Shown here: positions 1 to 8,357 of the stretch, in pieces
How positions within the stretch are numbered: the first letter of the stretch is position 1
How the letters are laid out: each line of letters starts with the position of its first letter
DNA from: Sinomonas atrocyanea
GTDB lineage: Bacteria; Actinomycetota; Actinomycetes; Actinomycetales; Micrococcaceae
Reading direction: 5' to 3'
NCBI RefSeq assembly: GCF_030812675.1
Contig: NZ_JAUSTE010000008.1
Location: 62,001 to 126,000 of the forward strand
Length of the DNA stretch: 64,000 bases
Translations under genes and position numbers: made by a program
Notes under the pieces: generated by a model
Database searches by the model: none
What the model was told of the DNA's origin: nothing
What the model saw: the letters and a program-made list of their open reading frames with translations, nothing else

Positions 1-1
1 C

Positions 2-304
2 TCCCGCATGCTCGATCCGATCTTCGCGGCGCGGACCCTCGTCCTCGCCCACGCCTGCGCCTACGCGGGGGCTGTCCTCCTGGGCTGGCACGGGGGCGTC
101 ATCGCGGACCAGGTGCCGCAGCTCTCCGCCCGCGCGGGCACACCCGCGGTCGAGACCGCCCTCCTGCTGATCGGCGGGAGCGTCATCATGGTCGCGATCG
201 GCTTCATCGTGGAGCGCTTCTGCCGCATCCCCCCGGAGGAGGGCGACGACGAGGGCCTCTCCGAGGGGGGCCGCGCGCCGGACGCCGAGGGCGGCCTTGC
301 CTAG
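2..304 (+). CDS. DUF3180 family membrane protein, 5'-truncated by window edge
   Basis: The reading frame is open from base 2, so the gene almost certainly begins upstream and only its C-terminal about 100 residues are seen. Two hydrophobic segments are visible, one around the LVLAHACAYAGAVLLGW stretch and one around LLLIGGSVIMVAIGFIV, followed by an acidic, glycine-rich cytoplasmic tail. This layout and the position directly before the DUF2520 protein and panC match the DUF3180 family, small membrane proteins of unknown function in the folate/pantothenate neighbourhood of Actinobacteria. The stop overlaps the next gene by 8 bases, suggesting translational coupling. Family assignment is from context and topology; function is unknown. 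Confidence 0.6.
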   Translation, partial: SRMLDPIFAARTLVLAHACAYAGAVLLGWHGGVIADQVPQLSARAGTPAVETALLLIGGSVIMVAIGFIVERFCRIPPEEGDDEGLSEGGRAPDAEGGLA

Positions 305-1268
305 CTCCGCGCCTCAGCCCTCCGCGCCCCGGCAGCCCTCCCGCCCCGGGCGGCTCGGCGTGGGCGTCATCGGCGCCGGCAAGGTGGGCGCCGTCCTCGG
401 GGCGGCGCTGCGTGCGGCCCAGCACGCCCTCGTCGGCGTCTCCGCGGTGTCGGAGGAGAGTCGGGAGCGCGCCGAGCTGCTCCTGCCGGGCGTCCCCGTC
501 CTCGAGGTCCCCGACATCGTCGAGCGCTCGGAGCTCGTGCTGCTGGCCGTGCCGGACGACGCACTGGGGCCTCTCGTCGAGGGCCTCGCCAAGCTCGGCG
601 CCTGGCAGCCCGGCCAGCTCGTGGCCCACACCTCCGGCCGCCACGGCGTGGGCGTCCTCGCCCCGGTGCGCGCCGCCGGGGCGATCCCGCTCGCGATCCA
701 CCCCGCCATGACGTTCACCGGGATGTCCCTGGACCTCGCACGCCTGACGGACTGCTGCTTCGGCGTCACCGCGGATCCGGCAATGCTGCCGATCGCGCAG
801 GCGCTCGTGGTCGAGATGGGCGCCGAGCCGGTCGTGGTCGCCGAAGGGGACCGGGCCGCCTACCACGCCGCGCTCGCGCACGGATCGAACCACCTCGTCA
901 CCCTCGCCTCCCAGGCGGCGGAGATCCTCGGCAGGATCGGCGTGCCCGACCCGGGAGCCGTGCTCGGCCCCCTCCTGCGCGCCTCCCTCGACAACGCGCT
1001 CTCTGCGGGCGAGTCCGCACTGACGGGGCCCGTGGCCCGCGGGGACGTCGGCACCGTCGCCGCGCACGTCGCCGCCCTCAACGAGCTCGCCGCCGACCCG
1101 GACGGCCGGGGCGGGGCCGCCGATATCCTTGACGCGTACCGGGCCATGGCCCATGCGACCGCGGTCCGCGCCGAGCGCCGGGGACGCCTCACCGCCTCGG
1201 CCCGCGAGGCGATCGAGGAGGCGCTGGAGGGCATGGAGCCCGGCGACGAGACACGAGAGGACCTGTAA
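297..1268 (+). CDS. Rossmann-fold DUF2520 domain oxidoreductase-like protein
   Basis: A 323-residue protein with an N-terminal Rossmann fold (GVIGAGKVG at about residues 23-31) and a C-terminal helical domain typical of the Rossmann-like/DUF2520 family, which resembles ketopantoate and pyrroline-5-carboxylate reductases. The motif HPAMTF near residue 139 is characteristic of this family. The TTG start at 297 overlaps the preceding gene; a GTG at 360 immediately before the Rossmann strand is an alternative that would remove a proline/serine-rich 21-residue leader. The stop codon overlaps the panC ATG (TAATG), so the two are probably co-translated. Coupling to panC suggests a role near pantothenate synthesis, but no reaction is established from the sequence. 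Confidence 0.8.
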   Translation: MPSSAPQPSAPRQPSRPGRLGVGVIGAGKVGAVLGAALRAAQHALVGVSAVSEESRERAELLLPGVPVLEVPDIVERSELVLLAVPDDALGPLVEGLAKLGAWQPGQLVAHTSGRHGVGVLAPVRAAGAIPLAIHPAMTFTGMSLDLARLTDCCFGVTADPAMLPIAQALVVEMGAEPVVVAEGDRAAYHAALAHGSNHLVTLASQAAEILGRIGVPDPGAVLGPLLRASLDNALSAGESALTGPVARGDVGTVAAHVAALNELAADPDGRGGAADILDAYRAMAHATAVRAERRGRLTASAREAIEEALEGMEPGDETREDL

Positions 1269-2197
1269 TGCCTGCTGAGCCCGTTCTGGCCATCGAGGTG
1301 GTGCGCACGCGCGCCGAGCTCCAGCCGGCCATCGCCCGCCGGCTGGCGGCGAAGCGCCGCGGCCCGGGCCTGCCGTCCCTCGGGCTCGTCCCGACCATGG
1401 GCGCCCTGCACGCGGGGCACCGTGCCCTCGCCGAGGCCGCGGCCGCCCAGAACGACGTCGTGGTCGCGAGCGTGTTCGTCAACCCCCTCCAGTTCGGGGA
1501 CGCCACGGACCTCGAGCGCTATCCCCGCACCCTCGACGCGGATGCCGCCCTGCTGGCGGACGCCGGCGTCGACCTGGTCTTCGCCCCGGACGCCGACGAG
1601 ATGTACCCGGGCGGCGAGCCCGAGGTGCGGGTCACCGCGGGGCCGCTGGCCCAGAAGTGGGAGGGCGCCTCCCGCCCGGGCCACTTCGACGGGGTGTGCA
1701 CGGTCGTGTCGAAGCTCCTCCACCTCGCGATGCCCGGCGGGTTCGACGGCGCACGGGCCGCCTACCGCGCCTACTTCGGGCAGAAGGACGCCCAGCAGGT
1801 CGCCGTCGTCCGCCGGATGGTGCGGGACCTGGACTTCCCCGTGGAGATCGTCGCCGTCCCGATCGTGCGCGACCCGGACGGCCTGGCCCTCTCGAGCCGG
1901 AACCGCTTCCTGTCCGAGGCTGAGCGCGATGCGGCGCTCGTCCTCTCCCGGGCCCTGGGACTCCTCGAGGACCGCGCAAGCGCCCACGAGCCCCTCAACC
2001 CGGACGACGCCGAGGCCCTCGTGCGGTCCCAGCCGCTCGTGGAGCTGGACTATCTGGACGTCGTGGACCCGGACACGCTCGAGCCGCTCGCGTTCGCCTG
2101 CCGCGAGACCCCGTTCACGGGGGAGGCGCTCGCGATCGTCGCCGCGAAGGTCGGCCCCGTGCGCCTCATCGACAACATGCCGCTCCGGGCCCGCTGA
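1268..2197 (+). CDS. panC: Pantothenate synthetase
   Basis: PanC joins D-pantoate and beta-alanine in an ATP-dependent reaction through a pantoyl-adenylate, the last step of pantothenate synthesis in the cytoplasm. The 309-residue product has the nucleotidyltransferase signature [10 protein letters not shown] (about residues 42-51), the pantoate-binding VFVNPLQFG, the FGQKDAQQ motif and the SSRN loop, all characteristic of the family. The length is normal. The ATG shares a base with the stop of the DUF2520 gene (TAATG), so translation is likely coupled. No panB or panD is visible in the window. Confidence 0.95.
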   Translation: MPAEPVLAIEVVRTRAELQPAIARRLAAKRRGPGLPSLGLVPTMGALHAGHRALAEAAAAQNDVVVASVFVNPLQFGDATDLERYPRTLDADAALLADAGVDLVFAPDADEMYPGGEPEVRVTAGPLAQKWEGASRPGHFDGVCTVVSKLLHLAMPGGFDGARAAYRAYFGQKDAQQVAVVRRMVRDLDFPVEIVAVPIVRDPDGLALSSRNRFLSEAERDAALVLSRALGLLEDRASAHEPLNPDDAEALVRSQPLVELDYLDVVDPDTLEPLAFACRETPFTGEALAIVAAKVGPVRLIDNMPLRAR

Positions 2198-2231
2198 CCC
2201 TCCGGGGCCCGCTCAGCTTCTGGGGGGGGGC

Positions 2232-3080
2232 TCAGCTCGCGAAGAAAGCCGCGAGGCGGTCGATGAGCGGCTTCGCGGGACGGGTCGGGGCGTCGTGCGC
2301 GAGCTTGGGCAGGATCGCGATGTCGGAGGCCGGCAGCACCCCGTCGAGCTTCTGGGCCGCCTCGGCGAAGTACTCGGGGCTCGCGCCGCCCACGAGGAAC
2401 AGCGTCTCGAGGGGCAGCTCGTCGAAGCCCTTGGCCTCGGCGTCGGCCGCGACCACGGCGCGGATCTCGGCGGGACCGGTCGGAAGGAGCCGCGAGAGCT
2501 CCTTCCCGAGCGGGGTCCGGCTGCCAATGCGGTTGAGCACGGTCAGCACGGGCAGCGGGAGCTTGGAGATCGGGCCGGCCGTCTGCAGTCCGCGCAGGAG
2601 CACGGCGAGGGCCTTCTCCTCGTCCTTGGCCCGGAGGGCCTCCTCGAACTCCGGCATCCACCCGGCCTTGATGCTGCCCTCGAAGGAGATGATGGGGTCG
2701 TAGACGGCGATCTGCCCGATCTGCAGCTCGCGGCCGGCGTGCAGCGCGATGCACCCGCCGTAGTTGTGGCCGAACACGGCGTCGCTGCCGGTGTGGGCGA
2801 GCACGTCGCCGAGGTCCGAGACCTCGGTGGCGAGCGAGTAGTCCGCCGGCTGGGGGGAGGTGGCCCCGCGGCCCCGCCTGTTGTACACGTGCACGGGCAC
2901 GTGGAGCTCCTCGGCCAGCCGGACCGCGAGGTCCTTGTACAGCTCGGCGGTCACCATCGACCCGTGGACGACGACGATGCCTCCCCGCGCGGTCAACCCG
3001 CCTTCGGGGGCGGTGAAGAGCTCGAGGGACGCGCCGTCCTTGGTGGCCACGGTGGACGAGGTCAGCTGCAGTACACCCAT
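2232..3080 (-). CDS. Alpha/beta hydrolase-fold protein with Asn in place of the nucleophile Ser
   Basis: A 282-residue protein with alpha/beta hydrolase features: an oxyanion HG at residues 39-40 (VVVHGS), a Y/N-RRGRG loop, and a nucleophile elbow. The elbow reads GHNYGG (residues 104-109), so the expected catalytic serine is asparagine (codon AAC), and the usual acidic residue after strand 7 is also not evident (VGGASPEYF). It may therefore be a non-catalytic fold member or use other chemistry. It is convergent with panC and divergent from lysS. A minus-strand -10 box TAGGCT at 3087-3092 lies 6 nt before the ATG, with no ribosome-binding site, pointing to a leaderless mRNA. Confidence 0.8.
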   Translation of the reverse strand: MGVLQLTSSTVATKDGASLELFTAPEGGLTARGGIVVVHGSMVTAELYKDLAVRLAEELHVPVHVYNRRGRGATSPQPADYSLATEVSDLGDVLAHTGSDAVFGHNYGGCIALHAGRELQIGQIAVYDPIISFEGSIKAGWMPEFEEALRAKDEEKALAVLLRGLQTAGPISKLPLPVLTVLNRIGSRTPLGKELSRLLPTGPAEIRAVVAADAEAKGFDELPLETLFLVGGASPEYFAEAAQKLDGVLPASDIAILPKLAHDAPTRPAKPLIDRLAAFFAS

Positions 3081-3190
3081 GCACAGAGCCTAGCCGCAAT
3101 CGCCGCAGCAGCCCCATCCAGCACAGGGCGTCCGGACGTGCGCGGGCACCCCTCGGAAGCTCACAGCCGGCTGGCCTAGAATTGAATGCT
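3081..3190. promoter_or_regulatory. Divergent promoter region, hydrolase / lysS
   Basis: Two face-to-face -10 boxes are visible. On the minus strand TAGGCT (3087-3092) ends 6 nt before the hydrolase ATG. On the plus strand TAGAAT (3177-3182) ends 8 nt before the GTG at 3191. Neither gene has a Shine-Dalgarno sequence, so both transcripts are probably leaderless. The -35 elements are weak. Confidence 0.55.
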
Positions 3191-4699
3191 GTGACTGCAC
3201 AGAACCCCGCACCCGAGGCCCGGCCCGCCGACACGAGCGAGCAGATGCACATCCGCCGGGACAAGCGGGAGAAGCTCCTCGCGAACGGCGAGGCGCCGTA
3301 CCCAGTCAAGCTGCCGCGCACGCACTCCCTCTCCGAGGTCCGCGCGAAGTACCCCGAGCTGGAGCCGGACACGGCTACCGGGGAGACCGTCGGCGTCGCC
3401 GGCCGCGTCGTGTTCATCCGCAACACCGGCAAGCTGTGCTTCGCCACCCTGCAGGAGGGCGACGGCACGCGTCTGCAGGCCATGCTCAGTCTCGCGAACG
3501 TGGGCGAGCAGCGCCTCGCGGACTGGAAGGCCCTCGTGGACCTCGGCGACCACGTCTTCGTCCGCGGCGAGGTCATCTCCTCCCGCCGCGGCGAGCTCTC
3601 CGTCATGGTCGAGTCCTGGCAGATGGCCTCGAAGGCCCTGCGCCCCCTGCCCACCCTCCACGCAGGACTGAACGAGGAGACGCGCGTCCGCCAGCGCTAC
3701 GTGGACCTCCTGGTGCGGGAGGAGGCGCGCCAGATGGTCTACACGCGCTCCAAGATCACCAAGAGCGTCCGCGACACCCTCGACTCCCACGGCTACGTCG
3801 AGGTCGAGACGCCGATGCTCAACCTCGTCCACGGCGGTGCGACGGCCCGTCCGTTCGCGACTCACCTGAACGCCTTCGACCAGGACATGACCCTGCGCAT
3901 CGCCACCGAGCTCTACCTCAAGCGGGCCGTTGTCGGCGGGATCGAGCGGGTCTACGAGATCGGGCGTGTGTTCCGCAACGAGGGCGTCGACTCGACCCAC
4001 AGCCCCGAGTTCACCACGCTCGAGTGCTACGAGGCCTACGCCGACCAGTTCACCATGGCGGAGCGGATGAAGGAGATCATCCTCAACGTGGCTGACGTCA
4101 TGGGCACGCGCCGCATCGAGACGCCCGAGGGCACGATCGACCTCGACGGCGAGTGGGCGTGGATCGGTGTGTACCCGGGCCTGTCCGAGGCGGCCGGCGA
4201 GGAGATCACCCCCGACACCCCGCTCGAGCGCCTCCTGGCCATCGGCGATGCGCACGGGGTCAAGACGGACCCGCTGTGGACCCAGGAGAAGGCCGTCATC
4301 GAGCTCTTCGGGGAGATCGTCGAGCCCACCCTGCTCAACCCGACCTTCGTCTACGACTACCCGCCCTCCGCGCAGCCCCTCGCCCGGCCCCACCGGGACG
4401 ACCCCCGGCTCATCGAGGCGTGGGACCTCATCATCGGCGGGATGGAGCGCGGCACCGCCTTCTCCGAGCTGATCGACCCCGTGGTCCAGCGCGAGCGGCT
4501 CACCGAGCAGTCGCGGCTGGCCGCCGAGGGCGACGACGAGGCCATGGCGCTCGACGAGGACTTCCTCCGCGCGCTCGAATACGGCGCCCCGCCCATGGGC
4601 GGGATCGGCCTGGGAATCGACCGCCTGGTGATGCTGTTCACGCAGGCCGGTATTCGCGAAACAATCCTCTTCCCCCTTCTGAAGCCCGAGGCCAACTGA
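3191..4699 (+). CDS. lysS: Lysyl-tRNA synthetase, class II
   Basis: Charges tRNA-Lys with lysine using ATP in the cytoplasm. The protein (502 residues from this start) has an N-terminal OB-fold anticodon-binding domain and a class II catalytic core with motif 2 (RNEGVDSTHSPEFT) and motif 3 (GIGLGIDRLVMLF) near the C-terminus. The GTG at 3191 is preferred over an upstream TTG at 3182 because a TAGAAT -10 box covers 3177-3182, placing transcription start at or next to the GTG. The stop overlaps the ATG of a 48-residue membrane protein. A tRNA-Lys(UUU) gene lies elsewhere in the window at about 28.3 kb. Confidence 0.95.
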   Translation: MTAQNPAPEARPADTSEQMHIRRDKREKLLANGEAPYPVKLPRTHSLSEVRAKYPELEPDTATGETVGVAGRVVFIRNTGKLCFATLQEGDGTRLQAMLSLANVGEQRLADWKALVDLGDHVFVRGEVISSRRGELSVMVESWQMASKALRPLPTLHAGLNEETRVRQRYVDLLVREEARQMVYTRSKITKSVRDTLDSHGYVEVETPMLNLVHGGATARPFATHLNAFDQDMTLRIATELYLKRAVVGGIERVYEIGRVFRNEGVDSTHSPEFTTLECYEAYADQFTMAERMKEIILNVADVMGTRRIETPEGTIDLDGEWAWIGVYPGLSEAAGEEITPDTPLERLLAIGDAHGVKTDPLWTQEKAVIELFGEIVEPTLLNPTFVYDYPPSAQPLARPHRDDPRLIEAWDLIIGGMERGTAFSELIDPVVQRERLTEQSRLAAEGDDEAMALDEDFLRALEYGAPPMGGIGLGIDRLVMLFTQAGIRETILFPLLKPEAN

Positions 4700-4845
4700 T
4701 GGATTACGTCCTTGCCCTGCTCCCGCCGGTGGTGGTCGGGCTCATTTTCTGGTTCGCCATGCGCGCAATCTTCAATGCGGACAAGTCCGAGCGGGAGGCG
4801 CTCGCCCGCGCTGAACGCGAATCGCAGGAGCGCGCCGAGAATTGA
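4699..4845 (+). CDS. Small single-pass membrane protein downstream of lysS
   Basis: A 48-residue product starting at the ATG that overlaps the lysS stop codon (TGATG). Residues 3-24 form one hydrophobic segment (YVLALLPPVVVGLIFWFAMR) followed by a highly charged cytoplasmic tail rich in Glu, Arg and Lys that could form a short helix. Overlap with lysS, high-GC codon use and a terminator immediately after it support a real co-transcribed gene. I do not recognise a named family and assign no function. Confidence 0.65.
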   Translation: MDYVLALLPPVVVGLIFWFAMRAIFNADKSEREALARAERESQERAEN

Positions 4846-4849
4846 TCCG

Positions 4850-4877
4850 CGCGAGTCCTTTTGACTCGCGGGCTTTT
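4850..4877 (+). terminator. Rho-independent terminator after lysS operon
   Basis: An 8-bp stem (CGCGAGTC at 4850-4857 with GACTCGCG at 4863-4870) with a CTTTT loop is followed by GGCTTTT. It lies 5 bases after the small membrane protein stop. Confidence 0.75.
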
Positions 4878-4992
4878 GTGCCTTCATACTGTAATTGCTC
4901 AGCCGCTCCGGCGCCTCACGGGCCCCGATGCTGATTGCTTGAACTCACATTTGCTGAGTCCCCCCGGCGATGACAGAGAAGAGAGCCCAGAT

Positions 4993-5334
4993 ATGGCACA
5001 GAAGGTCCAGATCATCCTCGAGGATGACATCGACGGCGGCAAGGCTGACGAGACTGTCCGCTTCAGCCTCGATGGATCGAATTACGAAATTGACCTGTCC
5101 TCGGCCAATGCCGAGAAGCTGCGCAGTGCGCTGGCCCAGTTCATTTCCGCTGGCCGCAAGGCCGCCGCACGTACCGGCGCCGCTGCCCCGAAGGCCCGGG
5201 CGGCGTCCTCCGGGTCCCGGAATTCCGACTCTGCCAAGATCCGGCAGTGGGCCCGCGACAACGGGTACAACGTGAATGCCCGCGGGCGGATTCAGCAGGA
5301 GATCCAGGAGGCCTACCGCCAGGCCAACGCCTGA
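4993..5334 (+). CDS. lsr2: Lsr2-family nucleoid-associated protein
   Basis: Lsr2 is the actinobacterial H-NS analogue: it oligomerises, bridges DNA and silences AT-rich, often horizontally acquired genes. The 113-residue product has the N-terminal dimerisation domain (KVQIILEDDIDGG, VRFSLDGSNYEIDLS) and a C-terminal DNA-binding domain with the minor-groove RGR hook at about residues 96-98 (NARGRI). The ATG at 4993 is chosen because it begins the conserved MAQKVQI; a longer frame upstream from 4861 runs through the lysS terminator and is not credible. The 115 bases before the gene have locally low GC, unusual for this window and compatible with Lsr2 autoregulation, which is inference. Confidence 0.95.
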   Translation: MAQKVQIILEDDIDGGKADETVRFSLDGSNYEIDLSSANAEKLRSALAQFISAGRKAAARTGAAAPKARAASSGSRNSDSAKIRQWARDNGYNVNARGRIQQEIQEAYRQANA

Positions 5335-5356
5335 CCGCCCCCGAATAGTCGGATAA

Positions 5357-5404
5357 GGCCCCAAAGGGGCCAGCAGGAATTCCCGGTGCGCCGCACCGGG
5401 AATT
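5357..5404 (+). terminator. Terminator after lsr2 (two hairpins)
   Basis: A 12-bp perfect stem (AATTCCCGGTGC at 5378-5389 with GCACCGGGAATT at 5393-5404, loop GCC) is followed by TGTGCTTT. A smaller GGCCCC/GGGGCC hairpin (5357-5371) precedes it. Confidence 0.75.
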
Positions 5405-5555
5405 TGTGCTTTCGGGACCGATTTAATGCCGACCCGTGAATGCCGATTTTTCCGATCGGCGCTCCCCGGCCATCACGCCGCCGCGTCCTCAGCGCGGGGC
5501 CGTCCGCGCCCGGGGCGGGCGGCCGGCGTCGTCCGCGTGCCAGCCGGGCAGGGCG

Positions 5556-5606
5556 GTTCACCCTGTGGCGAACACCCCTACCGGCCGCGCCCCCGGCACG
5601 TAGCAT
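5556..5606 (+). promoter_or_regulatory. Candidate clpC promoter with ClgR-like box
   Basis: A -10-like TAGCAT is at 5601-5606. About 45 bases upstream of the expected start is an interrupted inverted repeat GTTC...GGCGAAC (5556-5573) whose right half matches the GCGAAC half-site of ClgR, the known activator of clp genes in Actinobacteria. The left half is poor, so this is tentative. The rest of the 315-base lsr2-clpC gap shows no gene. Confidence 0.35.
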
Positions 5607-5649
5607 CGAACTACGCAGTGCACCCAAGCTAAACCGGGGAGTCCGAGCA

Positions 5650-8169
5650 ATGTTCGAGAGATTTACAGACCGCGCCCGCCGCGTGGTGGTGCTGGCCCAA
5701 GAAGAGGCCCGCATGCTCAACCACAACTACATCGGGACCGAGCACATCCTCCTGGGGCTGATCCACGAGGGCGAAGGGGTCGCGGCCAAGGCTCTCGAGT
5801 CCCTGAGCATCTCGCTCGACGGCGTCCGCGAGCAGGTGCAGGAGATCATCGGCCAGGGCCAGCAGGCGCCGAGCGGGCACATCCCGTTCACGCCCCGCGC
5901 CAAGAAGGTCCTCGAGCTGTCGCTGCGCGAGGCGCTCCAGCTCGGCCACAACTACATCGGCACCGAGCACATCCTCCTCGGCCTCATCCGCGAGGGCGAG
6001 GGCGTGGCCGCCCAGGTGCTCGTCAAGCTCGGCGCCGACCTCAACCGGGTCCGCCAGCAGGTGATCCAGCTCCTGTCCGGCTACCAGGGCAAGGAGACGG
6101 CCGCGACCGGCTCCGGCTCCGGCCAGCCCGAGGGCACTCCCGCCGGCTCGGTGGTCCTGGACCAGTTCGGCCGCAACCTGACCCAGGCTGCGCGCGAGAA
6201 CAAGCTGGATCCCGTGATCGGGCGCGAGCACGAGATGGAACGCGTCATGCAGGTCCTCTCGCGCCGCACCAAGAACAACCCCGTCCTCATCGGCGAGCCC
6301 GGCGTCGGCAAGACCGCCGTCGTCGAGGGCCTCGCCCAGGCGATCGTGCGCGGCGACGTGCCCGAGACGATCAAGGACAAGCAGCTCTACACGCTCGACC
6401 TCGGCTCCCTCGTGGCCGGCTCCCGCTACCGCGGCGACTTCGAGGAGCGCCTGAAGAAGGTCCTCAAGGAGATCCGCACCCGCGGCGACATCATCCTGTT
6501 CATCGACGAGATCCACACCCTCGTCGGGGCGGGTGCCGCCGAGGGCGCGATCGACGCGGCCAGCATCCTCAAGCCGATGCTCGCCCGCGGCGAGCTGCAG
6601 ACCATCGGTGCGACCACGCTCGACGAGTACCGCAAGCACATCGAGAAGGATGCCGCGCTCGAGCGCCGCTTCCAGCCGATCCAGGTCTCCGAGCCGTCCG
6701 TGGCCCTCGCCATCGAGATCCTCAAGGGCCTGCGGGACCGCTACGAGGCGCACCACCGGGTGACCATCACCGACGGCGCGCTCGCCGCGGCGGCCAATCT
6801 CGCCGAGCGCTACATCTCCGACCGGTTCCTGCCGGACAAGGCGATCGACCTGATCGACGAGGCAGGAGCGCGCCTGCGCATCCGTCGGATGACCGCGCCG
6901 CCGGAGCTGAAGGCCCTCGACGAGCGCATCGCCGGGCTCAAGCTCGAGAAGGAGTCCGCGATCGACGCGCAGGACTTCGAGGGAGCCGCCTCGCTGCGCG
7001 ACAAGGAGCAGAAGCTCATCGCCGAGCGGGCCGAGCGCGAGCGCGCCTGGAAGTCCGGCGACATGGACGGCGTGGCCGAGGTGGACGAGGACCTGATCGC
7101 CGAGGTGCTCGCGAACTCGACCGGCATCCCGGTGTTCAAGCTCACCGAGGAGGAGTCGACCCGCCTGCTCCACATGGAGGAGGAGCTGCACCGCCGCGTG
7201 GTGGGCCAGGACGACGCCATCAAGGCGCTCTCCCGCTCGATCCGCCGCACCCGTGCGGGCCTGAAGGATCCGAAGCGTCCCGGCGGGTCGTTCATCTTCG
7301 CCGGCCCCACCGGCGTGGGCAAGACCGAGCTCGCCAAGGCCCTCGCCGAGTTCCTCTTCGGCGAGGAGGACGCGCTCATCACGCTGGACATGTCCGAGTT
7401 CTCCGAGAAGCACACCGTCTCACGGCTCTTCGGTGCCCCTCCGGGCTACGTGGGCTACGAGGAGGGCGGCCAGCTCACGGAGAAGGTCCGCCGCCGCCCG
7501 TTCTCCGTGGTGCTGTTCGACGAGGTGGAGAAGGCCCACGCGGACCTGTTCAACTCGCTCCTGCAGATCCTCGAGGACGGCCGCCTCACGGACTCCCAGG
7601 GCCGCGTGGTGGACTTCAAGAACACCGTGATCATCATGACCACGAACCTCGGCTCGCGGGACATCTCCAAGGGCGTCATGACGGGCTTCCAGTCGGGGAC
7701 GGACACGAAGACCGGGTACGAGCGGATGAAGGCCCGCGTGACGGAGGAGCTCAAGCAGCACTTCCGGCCCGAGTTCCTCAACCGCGTCGACGACGTCGTC
7801 GTCTTCCCGCAGCTGACGCAGGAGGAGATCATCGAGATCGTGGACCTCATGGTCGTCCGCCTCGAGAAGCGCCTCAAGGACAAGGACATGGGCATCGAGC
7901 TCACCCAGGCCGCCAAGGTCCTGCTCGCCACGCGCGGCTACGACCCGGCCATGGGTGCCCGCCCGCTGCGCCGCACGATCCAGTCCGAGATCGAGGACCA
8001 GCTCTCCGAGAAGATCCTCTTCGGCGACCTCTCAGCCGGAGACATCGTGGTGGTCGACGTCGAGGGCGAGGGCGACACGGCCAAGTTCACCTTCACCGGC
8101 ACCCCGCGCCCGGAGGTCCCCGAGGTCGTCTCGCTGACCAAGGGCGGCGGCAAGGAGCTCGGCGCCTAG
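5650..8169 (+). CDS. clpC: ATP-dependent Clp protease ATPase subunit ClpC
   Basis: ClpC is a Hsp100 unfoldase that feeds substrates to ClpP in protein quality control. The 839-residue product has two N-terminal Clp-N repeats ([14 protein letters not shown] occurs near residues 24 and 99), the first AAA+ module with Walker A GEPGVGKT at about 215, a UVR motif around the linker ([17 protein letters not shown]), and a second AAA+ module with Walker A GPTGVGKT at about 552, followed by the C-terminal D2 small domain. The ATG at 5650 follows a GGGGAG ribosome-binding site; a longer frame starting at 5440 is rejected because the extra residues have no family counterpart. Confidence 0.96.
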   Translation: MFERFTDRARRVVVLAQEEARMLNHNYIGTEHILLGLIHEGEGVAAKALESLSISLDGVREQVQEIIGQGQQAPSGHIPFTPRAKKVLELSLREALQLGHNYIGTEHILLGLIREGEGVAAQVLVKLGADLNRVRQQVIQLLSGYQGKETAATGSGSGQPEGTPAGSVVLDQFGRNLTQAARENKLDPVIGREHEMERVMQVLSRRTKNNPVLIGEPGVGKTAVVEGLAQAIVRGDVPETIKDKQLYTLDLGSLVAGSRYRGDFEERLKKVLKEIRTRGDIILFIDEIHTLVGAGAAEGAIDAASILKPMLARGELQTIGATTLDEYRKHIEKDAALERRFQPIQVSEPSVALAIEILKGLRDRYEAHHRVTITDGALAAAANLAERYISDRFLPDKAIDLIDEAGARLRIRRMTAPPELKALDERIAGLKLEKESAIDAQDFEGAASLRDKEQKLIAERAERERAWKSGDMDGVAEVDEDLIAEVLANSTGIPVFKLTEEESTRLLHMEEELHRRVVGQDDAIKALSRSIRRTRAGLKDPKRPGGSFIFAGPTGVGKTELAKALAEFLFGEEDALITLDMSEFSEKHTVSRLFGAPPGYVGYEEGGQLTEKVRRRPFSVVLFDEVEKAHADLFNSLLQILEDGRLTDSQGRVVDFKNTVIIMTTNLGSRDISKGVMTGFQSGTDTKTGYERMKARVTEELKQHFRPEFLNRVDDVVVFPQLTQEEIIEIVDLMVVRLEKRLKDKDMGIELTQAAKVLLATRGYDPAMGARPLRRTIQSEIEDQLSEKILFGDLSAGDIVVVDVEGEGDTAKFTFTGTPRPEVPEVVSLTKGGGKELGA

Positions 8170-8179
8170 CAGCAAGCCC

Positions 8180-8219
8180 GAACGGCGGCCCCCCACCTCC
8201 TCGAGGTGGGGGGCCGTTC
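8180..8219 (+). terminator. Terminator after clpC
   Basis: A long hairpin: CCCCCCACCTC pairs with GAGGTGGGGGG around 8203, extended by GAACGGC/CCGTTC with a 3-base bulge. It lies 10 bases after the clpC stop. Confidence 0.7.
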
Positions 8220-8278
8220 CGCGTCTCCGGTGGCACCCGTCCGCGAGGATAGTCGCGCGATCGAATAAATCCAATCGC

Positions 8279-8343
8279 TAGACAAACTCCGGTCCCGCAC
8301 GTAACGTCTTTCCTGGTCTCGGAAACCATCGCTGACGATTTCC
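8279..8343 (+). promoter_or_regulatory. Promoter and leader repeat for FAD oxidase gene
   Basis: A -35 TAGACA (8279-8284) and -10 TAACGT (8302-8307) are separated by exactly 17 bases in a locally AT-richer stretch. The leader contains an inverted repeat, GGAAA-cc-ATCG / CGAT-TTCC (8321-8343), between the expected start site and the ATG. It may be an operator or a leader hairpin. Confidence 0.5.
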
Positions 8344-8357
8344 ACCAGAGAGACATC

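Noticed and set aside
5440-5649. N-terminal extension of clpC by 70 residues
   Set aside because: The extra sequence is Arg/Pro/Ala-rich noise across the promoter region; the ATG at 5650 has GGGGAG and the family start MFERFT.
5629-7413. 594-residue open frame on the minus strand inside clpC
   Set aside because: It is a mirror of clpC codons in high-GC DNA; composition is Leu/Glu/Asp/His-rich without domains, and it has no ribosome-binding site.
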